Source of the DNA: Bugula neritina
Taxonomy: Eukaryota; Bryozoa; Gymnolaemata; Cheilostomatida; Bugulidae
DNA length: 64,000 bases
Direction of reading: 5' to 3'
Assembly (NCBI GenBank): GCA_964035545.1
Contig: OZ037768.1
Coordinates: 16,983,875 to 17,047,874 of the forward strand
Below, one piece after another: positions 38,856-53,800 of the stretch. Position 1 is the stretch's first letter; each line of letters begins with the position of its first letter. Both the position numbers and the translations under genes were made by a program. The notes beneath the pieces were generated by a model. It worked only from the letters and a program-made list of their open reading frames with translations. It had not been told where the DNA came from and made no database searches.

Positions 38856-41800
38856 ATGGCTGCACTTCCTGCGGAGAAAAAGGTAGTCTAATATTATATT
38901 ATACTATATTGTATTATGTATCATTATCATAATATTATAATAATGTTATAATATATTATATACTACATTAATATTATAAAATATTCTATATCATGTTGCA
39001 TCATATATTACATCACATTAATATTATATTTCACTATATAACATTATATTATACTATAATTATTAGGCCGGAAGTGGTATTGGTTCTCCTTGTAGTTGTA
39101 TAATGCTAGTGATAAATTTTCAACAGAGTAAGTGTAATATAGCTGAATATTTTCCATAAATTTTAGAAGCCATCACTTTATTTTGATTAAGTATGATTTT
39201 CTTAACACTAATCCTTGATTTATGTATTCACTGTTTATCGTACAGCTGCTTCCTACCCTGTATCTATAAACATATTTCACCCAACTAAGCAAGATTTTAC
39301 TTGCGTTGAAAATCCATTCACCATCTTAAACTATTCATTAATTACCAAATTATTTTTAGGTACTATAAAAGTTCAAATAATGCATATTTAAAATTGGAGT
39401 TTAAGTATTGCAAGAAGTTTGATATTTACAAAAGCTTTTCTAACTTTAGATTTTCAAAAGTATCAGTAAATTTTTTTGTATATAAACAATTAATGAAGAT
39501 GTTTTCTATTTTCAATAAATAATAATACCACATATACAAGTACTTATATGCATACATTAACATACAATGTTCAGTAAAGCTACAATTATGGTACTCGAAG
39601 AACATAAACAAAACAGTGCCATGTGTACACTAATATGAACCACAAACACAAGTACATAAGCTTCAATATGAGTTGTACACTTGCATATTTCTGTGCCTGG
39701 CTAAAAGGAAACAACTCCTTACATAACAGTGATTAGACTTTAGAGCTTACTATTCATAGGTTAAACAATTACTGTTATTCTCATAATGAAGTATATTTCA
39801 TCAACAACAAAATACTTCATTACCTACATAATATATAGCATTAATGCTTTGATTCCTTTATCTTTATATAATATATTATTTTAGCTGTTTACCAAACCTT
39901 TGTAATAAAGTCAAGCTGTTTGAAAATAGAAAAATATTTCACTTTTCACATATAATAGTCTATAAACATGATAATGCTTCTAAGTTAGCAAACTTTATAA
40001 GTTTATTTTATGAAAAATACAATTTTCCAAGTGTGGTTTTATGGTACCTTCTGCTTTCAATTGCTGTATTATAACACGAAGTTTGTTAGCCATATTATAA
40101 TTCACCCAAGCGAAGAACAATAAGCGCTGACCACCCAAAGCAATAACAGATAGTAGCAAAATACTTTTGAATATTGTATTGAATACCTTAAAGTCATTAC
40201 AACAATTAGTAGGATGCTGCAGTAATTTCTGGCTCATAAAAGGAAGTTAATGAACCAATTCCTTATATTGCAAGTAGAAGTTGTGAATGATGTTAAGTTT
40301 ATGCAAACCTATAAATATAATAGTGTATGTAATCTATGCTATCAATTTTGCAATCTAAAACAATTTGACTAAAGCAGTGTTACAATTATACATGTTTTCT
40401 GCAGAATTCTAGCCTCAAATCTTCAGCTCCTGAGGAAGGCTCCACAGTTACGGAAGAAGATGCTCCAGATTCTAAATTCACAAGGTCTGTAATACATAGA
40501 AGCAACGTTGCCATTTAAGGGGAAACGATATTCTAAAGTTTTATCTATTTTTATACTACTAATCGGTAAACATTCTATTTGAACAGACTAAAAATATTCC
40601 GTGCCATTGTTGCTGCTTTTCAAGAAGCAAAGCGCATGAGGAAGCTGAAAGGAGGAGCTATAGAGTACTACAGGCCTGCCCTACCACCGGAAGTGTTCGC
40701 CAAGTAAGTTGGGACTTGGCTGGTGGAATAGTTGCAGAGCATGTTTTTAGATCTCTTGCTACTTATTTTATCAAAATGCATATGCAAGAAACTAGCTATT
40801 TCTACAGATAAACTAAATGCAAAATGTGTTGTTTTACATTTATCAACATATTATATCAACATATTACAACATTTTATCAACGTGCACAAATATACACAGA
40901 CAGGTTAGTAAAACTGTAGAAGTTTTTTCTAAAGACATGACAGCGTAAACTAGTCATTTGTGACAAAGAGCAGTATACTATAAAACAAAAAGCTTTAAAA
41001 AGAGCTTGTTGTAAACTTGACAATTTAAAAAACTTATTATAGATTTAAATATGATAAACAAATCTTTAACACTGCGATTATTTTAGAACACAGCTGCTGT
41101 TGTAGTTGTAGTGGACCGAGAAAGAGTAAGATACGTCAAAAATTAGTCTGAAAAAATAAGCGGTTTTTCGCAACAGCTATATAGTGTGATAGATAAACCA
41201 TTATTTATACTTTCTTAGATTTCAAAAGAGAAACCCTTATAGAGGTGGAATAGCAGATCACAGACGTGATTCTAGGAAGTATTCACTCAACAAAACTAGG
41301 GAACTTATTAAGAATGCTGGTAACTACACTTTTATTAAAAGCTCTTGCAAGTTACTGCATGTCTAAACATGTGCAGATATGAAACAACAATTGTAAAGTT
41401 TATATAATGAGTTATTTAGTTTGATTTGAAGATAAGAAACAAAGAAGGTCTACGTCGCCCTTTTTATCACCCGATGCGTTTGGTCGACGAGAAAGCCTTG
41501 CACCTGCCGCTACAAGAAATTCACTTACAGTTGGTAGGTGGCGTTATTTTATAGAATTCAATTTTTGTTAAAACTTTGACTTCATGGCACAAACAATGAT
41601 GTCAATTATTTTATTATTTCCTATTTATAAATGTAATTAAGAAAACAATGATTAAACGTACTTCTAGTGTTGTGCGATGCATTGCACCTTAGGTTATTCT
41701 TTAGGCTCTGCGAAAGGCCAGCTATCATCTAGAAGCATTTACTGGAGACAAGCTATTAAAAAGAACATGGAAGAGATCAAGCTTTATAATAGGTAAAGCA

Positions 41801-44800
41801 AACATAACCATCTGCTTTGGCACTTGGAGTTATATGCCCTATACTGCTACACAACTATGATATTGTGAGGCTACAGGGATATAATGATATTGTGTGCATA
41901 TTATAGAAGCTACATGTGAAGTTTCAGATGATAAAAACGAAACAATTTTCAGCTTCATTAAAATCTAGTAGACATTTAGAAAATTATAATGTGCTTTTAC
42001 ATTGACTCTCAATGAGATTCACAAAAAGAATTGGGAATAAAAAGGCTGAAGGTTTCAGTGTTGAAGCAACAGATCTTCTTTTAGCTATCTTATGCATTAT
42101 TGATGCATTGTACAAAGTTAAAATTGTGGCCTCGATAATTTTTATTGTTAAATTGTTTTTTGACAATCCACTAGATATACTTACAAAACGCCGTCAAGGC
42201 TTTTTCGAACATGTCTTTCTAGCATCAGCATATTTGACTCTGTCTGGATTTGAAGCCATATACTACTGCTTACTATACCAGTGCTTTAAACATTAAACCA
42301 CATCTGCTCCTATTTTGCATTAATGCAATTGCCATACTAAAACCAATTATCATATACATGTATTTATGGCTATATATTCAAAAACATTTAAATATGGAAG
42401 CCTATAAATGTTTTACAGTTACGGAAATTTATTGAGGGAAAAATGCTGTAAATACTATTTAAATGGTTATACTAAATTAAAAGTTAAGCTGCAGTTTTTA
42501 GCTAATATATCAATAAAAACATTCTAAGAAATATTAAAGTTTATTACCGACCTCTGATACGATAATTTACAGCAATTTTCTTCTGCCGTTAAAAACTGGT
42601 TATAATGAGTGTAAATGATTTATTGTATAATGCAGTTATCTTCTGACAAAGTCACCAAATTAAAGCTTATTTTAAATTTTTCTTTTTAAATTTGTTTTAT
42701 CTTTGCAAAAAAAAGAAACCAATTATAAACTGAAATATTGTCTGATTTTGTAACTAGCAAATGCACCCACTCTAGCATAAAATCTTTGATAAAACTTAAG
42801 TTGATGAAGTCATCTTCTCTTGCTGTAACGGTCCACAGATATTATGCTCATTCAACAGCATAATCCATGCAATTAATAGACAAATTTACAACTAGGTTAG
42901 GTTTTTTGTGTTAGCTTCCTTCATGATTTAGCACTATTTAAATCAAATTATAATTCTAAAATCTAATACTTATTGTGTTCTAGTATAACATGCTCACAGA
43001 CATAATATAATACTGATGCTTAATGTATTATGTTATATATGTGCCAATGTAAACAAGGATGGCCTCTTGCAATGGAGCTTTCCATAACTTTTTATTTTCT
43101 TTTCGCTATTTTTGTTGCCAAAAAATTAGCAAAGTTTTTCTTACCATATAAATTAGAGGGTTATAGGTGATAGTTTAATGATTAGTGTCTACAGTGAAAA
43201 CTAATCAATTACTTCTTTATGGCAGCAGTGTAGGCTACAATAGGTTATATTATATGTAATTTTTATGCTTATTGCAACCTTTTAAAATATTAGATGCGTT
43301 TTAGTATAAATGATGATGTGCCCTCAGAGTTGAAAACTGCTTTAACCAAGTTAAGGAAACAGATGAAGCATCGGCAGAGACTGCGACTAGTAAAAATTCA
43401 AGCGATACCTGAAAAGGTAAATAGATTCGTATCTTCAACATATTGAAGGAGAAAATTATTGTTTTTCAAAATAGTAGTGTAGAAATTGAAGTGCATTCAC
43501 AAACCTTTTATATATTAATATAAAAAACAGTTGTTTTATTGGTAAATATCTTGTAAAATTGAATTAGCAATTTAAAAAATCGTTATAGCAATGTTTACAA
43601 AATTTTAGCTTGCACTGATTTAAGCAATATTGATGACAGAGATTTAAGACAAAGCTCCTGAAATGCCAATTCTATTAGTGAAAAATTTCCTGTCACCAAT
43701 GATAACCATTTGTGAAATTTGCTTACATCAACGCAAAACTTGGTTACCTTGGCTTCTTGGTTACCTTTGGTCATCAGGCAAATTCTTCAACTATCTAGGT
43801 AACAAAACTGGAAGTTCCAACTGTCACTAGAACTAAACATTTGAAATCCAAAGAACCGCCTCTACGGAAATTCATTAAAAAAGCGTGGCTTGTGTTTATG
43901 TTGTGTAAAGTGTGCCGGAGCCTGAGAAAATACGCCTTTGAAGGTACAATTTAAGACATGTTTAACAGCGATACCTGCAGTTTGCATTTACTTTTAATAT
44001 GAATATTATATTCTCTTGGCATAACATATTGTGTCAACTTTTTATTGAAATATTATCTAATAAATAGTAAATTGTGTATGCAAATAGCTAGATTACTTTA
44101 TTAAATCTACTCACAGGTGGGGTGGACACAAGATGTTTCGAGTCATATTCACCGCTGAACTTACTGTCCCAGCTAAATGATGTCACTTTACAATTTTTCA
44201 ACCCAGCTGACTACAAGGCCTTAGGCGAAGCCACATGGCATATAAGTGCTTGGATGAGCATTCACAAGCCACCTGGTAAATATTTACTCCGACCAGAGTT
44301 TTAAAAGTAGTAGTAGTAGACGAAGTAGTAAGACAATAAACATGTTCTAGGTGCGTGCATCTTGCACCTGTATTAGTTGTCTAAATTTGGTTTATTTCGA
44401 GGATTTCTGACAAAGCAGTTTTACTTAGATTAAACGAAGTATATATCGTGATAGTTCTAAGCCTTAATTATGGCCAACAAACAGATAGCTGCAATTCAGG
44501 TAGATATAAATTACTTAAAAATAGAACTTGATTTATATAATGCCGTGGAATTAAAAATGAAATATAATATATTTGTACGAATGTTGCCAGCCTTTAGAAA
44601 AACATAGCTCAAGTGGAACTAATAAATTGCAGAGCTTCAAGTGTCAATTTTATGAGTTTTTTTCAGTAGCCTGTATATCATCAATCATTGTGTTTTTATT
44701 CTCAAAACCGGCATAGGTACGCATAAATTAGATTTATGTTTTTCTATTTTTACATACTTAATAAAAAATCTCAAAAAGCCGAGCAAATGTGTGCTGCTGC

Positions 44801-47800
44801 GTGCAAACGTAATTTATACGTCTGATGATTCAAGTTGTGATAACGGTGCACTGTGGGCAGTTTCCTTCTTGGCAAACCCTCTTCTTTCTTTTATCATCTT
44901 AAACATTCTTCTGCTCCACCATGAATCAACCAGTCTGCTATCAAGAGTAGATCTGCTATCATGAGAAAATCTGTTCTTGCTTGTCCCATGTACCACATTT
45001 GTCCGCCTGTTTAAAAAAACAAATTGGCAATAACCTTCAACATTGTATGGCAATGCATGGTTAATAGACATATCATAAATGTGTATAAATATTGGAAATG
45101 CTGTAGGAACAAGGTCGGCAGATGATTGTGATATTATCAGGAATATTATGCTGAGCATCAAGGAGTTCTGTGACTACCCATCAGAAGTACAAATTAGAAT
45201 TTGTCAATATATACGATATGAAAGGTAGGACTACGAAATAGGGTGTTATTCTGTAGTCCCTGTGGTGCAATGGTTAGCCGCCTGCTTGCAAGCTGGAGGT
45301 CTGGAGTTCGAATCCCAGTGAGAGCAAAAGTTTTACATTATCACAATTTAAAACTAGATTCAAAGTTAAGCTAAAACTGACTTTTGGCAAATATTTCAAG
45401 ATAGGTATGGGAAAATTCATCATGCTAACAGTTGAAGTCTGATATTTCAAGCAATTATTAATATCTGACAAAATAAACTCATTGTACCGAAGCTGAATGC
45501 CGACTATGGCTATTGAGGTGCAAGCCAAGTTGCCCAGGTGTGATATTGTAATTTTTGGAAGTTTCTAAATTAACCTATTTGAGTAAAATCAGTTGAATTT
45601 ATTACTAAAACTCGATTTATTTAGAAAATCAAACTTATGTAAGTTTTTCTTTTAAGCTATATCTGATACTATTCTATAAGCATACTATTAGAACATTGTA
45701 ATAAAAAATGATTGAACAAAAATCTTATCAGCCATGTATTCTTCTATTGTAGATTTGCTAAAAATAGATTGGTTATAAGAAACGGAGACGTAGGATATCA
45801 GTATTATTTCATCTACTCAGGCAATGTGCACATAACATACGCTAAGAAAGGGAAACAGTTGTACAGCAAAGGCGCATCACTCAAACAATTATCCAGAGGA
45901 GGTTCTTTTGGTGTAGGTGATACAATACAGCACGTGTGAGCGTAATAACGTCTGATTCAACTAATTGCCATAGCAACAGATGTTTGAGACACACCAACGA
46001 CTGGAGCTATTCTTACTGCATTTTCCCATCAATATCCTCGATTTGATATATAATATAATTAGTATTCGTTTCCATTGTGTATAAATTTGCATGTAAATCT
46101 AAAAAGATGCATTAAACCAAATTAGCCCCTGTAAATTCCACTGCATTTGAAACTCAGCTACCCTTTCTGCCCACCTACAAACTAATATTATACATTCTTC
46201 ATTGAATATTAAGTGGTTTACAGAAGATGCCCTCTAGCATATATTATGCGGCTAACTACCTCAACGCCTTCATATGTCATCGATGTGAATAACTTTTTGT
46301 TCAAAAGTTGTTGAAAAATATGTAATGATGTTTTTTAATAAATTTCCACAAACTGCCTTAAAATCCATCTACCTATCATGATATGTAATGAACACGTTGA
46401 ATTATGCCCTTTTAATTTTAATGCCGGAAAATGCACCCAAAACCTTCTTTAACCTTGATGTTGTGAACAGACTTTGATGATGGAAGAGCCCAAGAGCATA
46501 GTTCAGTCTCTATTGTATTATAGGAGCAGGCTATATTTGGAGGAAAGGGTGGCAGACACACCGCAACAGTAATTTGCTGTGAAAACTGTGAGTTTCTCAC
46601 TATAGATACGGATTACTTTGAAGCTAGTGGGCTCAAAGAAATTCTTCAGCAAAGAGCTGACCAACAATACAAAATGATTCGGTAAGTGAATGTGGTCATA
46701 AATATAAAAATCTAATTTATCGACAAGAATAATTAATGATTATATAAATTTATAATGACGGTGTGTCATTAAAGTATACTTTAATGCATATTCTTTCTGT
46801 TAATCGATAGATCAATCAATCAGTCAAACGACATACCACCTCTTCTTAAAAATCAATGTCTTTAAGATTTATTGAACGTTCTAGCCTATTAGCGTTTCCC
46901 TGTTCTAGCAAAAACTTGTTCCAAAAATTGTAAAAATTAGCAAATTTCTTATGATTCACATTTAGACAACTGGTATCCATCCACTACTTGCAGACTACAA
47001 AGCATGTTTTATTAGGAATTGCCATTGCCTAGAAATAGCAATATTTTAATGGATTTACTTATGCCAATGAGCTACGGTTACCAAAGTTACATTTCCATCA
47101 CAGCATCGAGTTAGTATTTTTGAAATAAAACATAATGTTTTTCCTATTTCAGCAAAACAGTGTAAAATGTAGAATATAAATAACTAGGTGCCATTTTTTA
47201 GCCGGCATAATGAATTATTTTCAAAATTTTAATTAAAGTTGTGTTTGCAGAGCAGACATAGTTGAAAGTTTCAAACAAATGTATTTATACACCGAGCTAT
47301 GTTGGCATACTCACATCATTTACCTACGGCTATTGTATTTCAACGACCACTCAATTATAATGTAACACTTAAAGGTTATCACTCTCTCCAAGAGGGGCCA
47401 GCCAATTTAGCTTTTTTATACAGCTATTGTTTTTTGCTAGAAATAGTATAACCTTCAATTGCACTAAAAATAATTAAAAAAGCTTTGCAAAAACTGATTT
47501 AGCATTTTATGAACAACAGCTAACCAGCAAGCAAGTGCACGACAGTAGCAGTGACAGGTGTTGGGTGTGAGGAAGTTTAAACAGATTTTAACCACCACAT
47601 TCAGTCAGTAAACAAAGTTTTATTGTAGTTCTAAAGGCGTACCCCTTCTTCGCCCCACAAAATTTAATTACGATTTTTAAGAAGTTTTCTAATTTTGTCA
47701 ATTCATTTTCTTTAATTCTGCCAATTTTACTTGACCTGAACTTACTTTTTTACTAAATTGTTGAATATATTTCCTTCTATTGGTGCATGACTAGTATTTT

Positions 47801-50800
47801 TTAACGAATAGCAAAGTTTAACATTTTGATTTGTGTTAAATTGGCAGAAGGTAAAAGCAAATTTTCTACCTGGTAATCAAGTCAAGTCAAATCAAGCAAT
47901 AACTTGAGTTGACTCAGCCTGTATAAAGCCTGTAATAAAGTTTATAGAATAAGTCAATAGTAGCAATACTCTATATATTTTTGATTTAGTAGTTAATGAC
48001 TGACACTTAGCAGTTGAAATAAAGAAGCTAAACAAATAGCATGATCAAATATAAGTTTATCTATTATTTATGAGTAATATTATAAAATTATTAAAATACT
48101 TATAATATTGACGCGTAATTTCAGCACTTACCAAATATTCTTGATATTTATTTAGCCTGAGCACGGGTGCTTAATTTCATTGAACAAGTTATTGTTATGG
48201 ATTATAAGCTAGGAATATGCAAATCTGCCCAAATCTCAAAATTCTGAATACTCTTTGAGTTACATGACGTAAGTTCTACTTATGAGTTTGCATAATGAGG
48301 TTAAGCCCTGTTGTTTATTTTGTACGAAATTTGTACAAATACCCTCCCAATAACCACAAACAATCAAAGACCAGAGAGAAAACTAATTTCATGGAAAGAC
48401 CAAGAGTACACAGCATCCCTGCAACTGTAACATGCCTGGTAATACACCAGATGAGGGCATCAGTTATTGACCACTAGGCCATTCCAAGGTCCAACCGTAA
48501 CAGAAAATATAGTACTATGAATAAAGCTTAGTCTTGATACCTTATGCTCCCACAGTGTCCAATTTTGATGGGAACTAAATTAGCATCAACTATTTACGTT
48601 TACAAGGAAATTACCTCTTTGGTAAACCTGTAGACAGCATTAAGTCAAAGGGAAATGACACAAATACCCGAGGACATCAATAAGTAAATTCTCCCATATA
48701 AGTATTATAACCTCATAATAAGGGAGGCACATGAAAATGTTAGAGTGCAAATTATGCAGGGTGTGGGCTTTTACCATATGGGCATTTCTTTGGTTTTAAA
48801 TTACATCCCTCTTAGACTGGATTGTTTGTGGGTTCCCACATGCCTCCATGACCAATTTGAATTTAAATTTCTTCATTTATTGCACTCTGAACTTTACAAG
48901 TTATGTATAGATTCAGCATTACAGGGTAGAGATTAGCATGCTGTTTCAAAAACAGTTTGCATTATTGTATTTGAGAAAAACAAACTTTATCTTGAATTGT
49001 TCAGGTTTCATACTAGACAGTCTTAAGAATTTTGAAAGTTATTCTCTAATGTGACACGTGTTTATTAAAAAGCCATATAAAATTATTGTAATAATATTCC
49101 TGGATTCTTTTCTTGACAGATCATTTGATTTATTCAGCTCCTGGAATGACTTAAATGTGGCAGAACTTTCCAGCTCTTCGGTGACCGAATATCATGGATA
49201 CCAGCAAGTGGTTGTTGAAGATGGCAGATTCAGTGACTTTATCTACATCTGCTTAAAGGTTTACTGCCTTCTTGTTTATGTGTACTCCACTTAATGTAAA
49301 TCAAGGCTTTAAAATAAAATGTACTATTTAATTACATAACTCTATAGAACAAATTAGTTATATAATTTTAACATTATTTTTAGGTGCTTTTCATAAAAAA
49401 GGGTGGCTATTAAATTTGAACAACTTTGCATTCATTGTGTTAATATCAATTTATATTTGAAAGCAAAGAACAAAATTATATAATTGTAAATTTTGCTCAG
49501 ATGGCCAAATATCTCTTTTCTGCTCATTCAGATCTGTTAGATGCTGTTGACTTATGACTCATCAAAACAACAGCTTCTGAAAATTCTTTTATATTTCCGT
49601 TTTGCAGCACTTGAAATATACCAACTCATACCTTGATTGTATTTGTCATTGTAATGGCTTTCATAGTTTTCTAACAAAAGCTTACAATCTGCATAAATTA
49701 GTCAATTTAATTATTTTTCAGTTCCTCAAATAGCCTTTGTTCTAATAGGGAAGATGTGAAATATTGAGGGTGGTTAACATGAATGCATCTCATTACTATA
49801 ACCAACTATTAGCTCCTCAGTCTAGAGATGAGCTTCAGAACTTTCAAGTAGACACAGCAAAGCAAACTGGTATAACTCTGAGAGACGGCCAAATTCTAGA
49901 TGCAATGAGTATGTGTCCCAAAAGAAATCTTTAAATTATGCGAACTCACACTCACATAAATTTAGATATGCAGATGTTGGAGTAATATTTTTTGTTGCTT
50001 AGTGTTATATCACAGTTAATAGAAGACAAGGGCTAGACTGAATAGAGGGGGTTAATAGGGGAAGTATTTGGGTTTGGATCACCATACAGACTGCATAAAT
50101 TATGACTATTGAATGTCACCTATCTGTCAGTTCTCTCTGACAGCCTGCCGATTAATTATTTAAATTTCAAAATCAATGAATACTGACAAGTTGGGCGTTA
50201 ACTGCTTTCATATTCTAAATACTTTTATATTCAGTGATTGTGTTTCTGAACATTAATTTTAAATGTCAGCTGTATTGTTTTAATGGCATCTATGCATTCT
50301 TTGCTGCCATCAAAATGAAAAAGCACAGTATTCATAAAGTTTCTAAGCACCACAAAATCTTTCATTCTTGGTCATCTATAAACCTATTAATTGATTTAAA
50401 CTTGAACATACTTAAATAAAATGAAAATTAATTGTATTAATACAATAATATTTCCAAATGCTAAGCAGTTCTATGCATTCCAATTACTAAAAAATAGCCA
50501 TGTCCAACCATTCATTTCTCACTCGTTTTCTTAGGAAAATCTCTGGAATATTGTAAATATTTTCGAATTCCGCTTCTAACATTCAAAACCATTTGTCATG
50601 TGACTAATGGTTTCCTTAAATATTTACTTGGCATTTTTTTAGAAGTTCAGCTGGAAATTGTTTTTTGAATTTCCTTTGAGGTTTTTGTTATATATTATTA
50701 CTTCAAGATTGATAACTTAGGATTATCTGTCAACTGATAAAAATCTTTATTATTTAAGAAAGATCATTGTTTATTTGTAAGATGATCTTCTTTTTGAAGC

Positions 50801-53800
50801 TTGGTGGCCTGAGCACAAATATGTGGACAAGTTGGCTGAGTTGAAGCAGCTGTACATCCGGCAGCTCGGGATGTCTAGAGAGTCTGCTGCACTTACCCAA
50901 GGTCACATGACCAAGCAGTTGTAAGTAATCCAGGAGGGTATAGCAGCTATGTTTATTTACTTGGTGGAAGTTTTGAAACAACATATCAACACATGTGCCA
51001 TAACACAATAAGCTACATGAAAGTTGCTTTCTGGGAATGTGCGTTGACATGAAAACGTAAGCAGACATAAAACAAGCATTGCTGAGAAAACTACTGGCAA
51101 ATCATCAAAACTGAATAAAATAAAATTGAATAAAATAATATATTATGTTAAACTATTTTGCAGTAAAGTTTTGAATGGTCATGTTGAAGAGAACAGTGTA
51201 AATTACAACAATGCATCAAAAACTAGCAAGAAATTATTGGGTAAAACCACCAACACTGGCAAGAAGACTAGCTTTGGTATGCCTAAACTAGTAAACTAAA
51301 AGTACTGTAGTACCTGAATTTATTGACGACATAATAGCTCCATTATATTTTTTTACTGTAACCTAAACTGTGCAGGGTGTGCGTTTATAAATACACTTCA
51401 CTTTAACAATTTCACATTAGTAATAACTAAATTACTTGATCTTATCAATAAGCACTTTAATGATTTGTTGTGTTTTGGATGGTAATTCTTGGAAAGCTCT
51501 CAAATTGCAACACAACTAACGCGAAAGATCTTTTGCTATAAATAGTATTTTATCAGAAAATATATTTTTTATAGCAGATGAATTAACAGTTTCTAATGAA
51601 AAAGGATGGGAGGATGTAGAAAAGCTACATGGTGTGTTCATGAATGTTGGCGAGCTGTCTAAAGGGCAGTGGTTTGTAAGTTATTAACCAACACAGCAAC
51701 ATCTCCCCCCCTCCCCTTTTAAACATTTTTCACTGACAAAATACGCTAAAAATCAACATCTCATTTTTTCTCAATACTCACTTACAGTGAAGTTAATATG
51801 ATATCACATAGCAATCAGTCAAACTAATAAAAGCATTAAAGGTTGAGCTCTTTTATCTCAGTGAAAAAGTGAGATTTAGCATTAACTAAAAAGAACACTG
51901 CAACACACCAGCTCTGTGCATTTGTGATATTTGGCTTAAATTGAGTAAATGTAAGATAAAAATGTATATCTTAGTTTACAAATGCAGCTTGGAAATATAT
52001 TTTTTGCTACTGTTGGCAAAGTTTTTTTCATATTTAGTTGGTTTATGCAAATTTTATGTATGCGACAACACACCGGTAAACATTCTACAGCGTATAGCTG
52101 TAGAGAAGCTCTCTTAGGGTACTGAGTTTTGTCACAGGTATGCTTTGCAGGCTACTGATAATAGATGTCTAAAGTTGTAAAAGAGTTTCAGATCTCTGAG
52201 TTTTTGTTTCCAAACAACCAATGTTTTGGTTCTATTTTTGTAGTATAGATTTATGCACACAGGGCAAATGTACAATTGTGTAAGGGTATGTGGTTACTGT
52301 GTATAATTTTAGTTGCATGTGAATATAGTTATGGTTAGGCTGTGAAAAACAAATGTAGTTATACTTGGTTGTTGTAAATTATGGTTAGTTATGGATAAAC
52401 CAACAACATGATGGAAGAATTGTATAGTAGAATAATTAGCATTTTTTGTAGGGAGTAAAAGAAATGTGGGGACCTGTTAACAAAACCAGCCTGGTTAGCA
52501 GAGGGTGCAGTCTAATACGAGTCCCCAAATGCAAAATCTATGAGAACTTGAATATCACAACCACTAAGAAGCTGAGGTTTTGTGCCATGACAGAGGCAAT
52601 ACCGGATGACCCTGAGTTAGGTGAGACTGCTAATATATTGTGGTGCTGCAAGAGCCGCTTGCTTTACTATATCTCAGAAACTGAGGGTGTAGCATATTAT
52701 ATATTATATATTACAAAATATATATTATTTATTATTTTTATGCAAAGCTAATTTTGACAGGCCGAGAAACTATTTCAAGGATGCTTTGGTCCGATGCTGT
52801 TGGAGAAATTGGAAAACAAGTATTTGAAAATCAGCAGCACAGAAAAACTGCTCAATATTTTGTACAAGCAGCAACCTGCGGGTGGAGTCTGAAAAACAAA
52901 GGTTAAAGTCAATGAGTGTCAAATAATTTCAGTTTAGCTGAAAAAAGGTCTAGCTTGCAACATTGCTACCTTGCATTTACTTTTGGACAAGGCAGCTGTT
53001 TGCATTTAATCAGGTTTTAAAGGGAGCCAATGTTAATATTGTTGACAACAGTTTGGTTTTGAAAGGCATTTCATTAACGGCGAAAACAACATCTACTTTG
53101 TGAGATAATAATTTGCATAGCTAATGTTGGTAAATGTATTAGCAACCGTCACCACAGCAATTTCTCTCTTCACTGAACTTCTGTCATCTAATTATGGGTG
53201 TCTAGTTTGTGAGAAACAAAAACACATTTAGCCAAGAAAAACTTCAAATACTAGGATACAATGTAATGCATATAGTTTGCATGTAATTATATTGTTTAAA
53301 AAGTATGTTTACTCAAAAAATACTAGCATATGGTGTGTTAACTGCTGGCATTTGCAAATAAATAAAGATTTTATTCATGATGATCAATTTTTTCTACAAT
53401 AAATGCAATGCTGATAGTGTTTCACTACCCATTAGAAGTCAAACACTGCATTGGTATAAAGCATATACATTATTATAAGGAATAGTCAAATTGATTTGAT
53501 GAATCGTCATTTCCAAATAAGTGCGCAACATGGAACAAAGATTTGACTGCACACTTTGATGAACAGCTATAACTTATCAATATTGGCAATTAAAAGAATA
53601 TTTTGACAAATTTCTGTGAAACCAAGGGTTATAGTCATTATGACTTTTTATAGAAACAAGCGAATCTGGACAAGTTTTAGTTTCTAAAGTTTGTCAATGT
53701 TGAATATTATTATGTAGCCTACCAACCAACCCACCAACCAACCCACCTACCTACCCACCCACCTAACCAAGTTTTAATATTAAAATAATTTCAATGTATA

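Noticed and set aside
42012-42296. 94-codon plus-strand frame with hydrophobic stretches inside a CNBD2-like intron
   Set aside because: No splice context, family or matching phase; the hydrophobicity is that expected of AT-rich random sequence.
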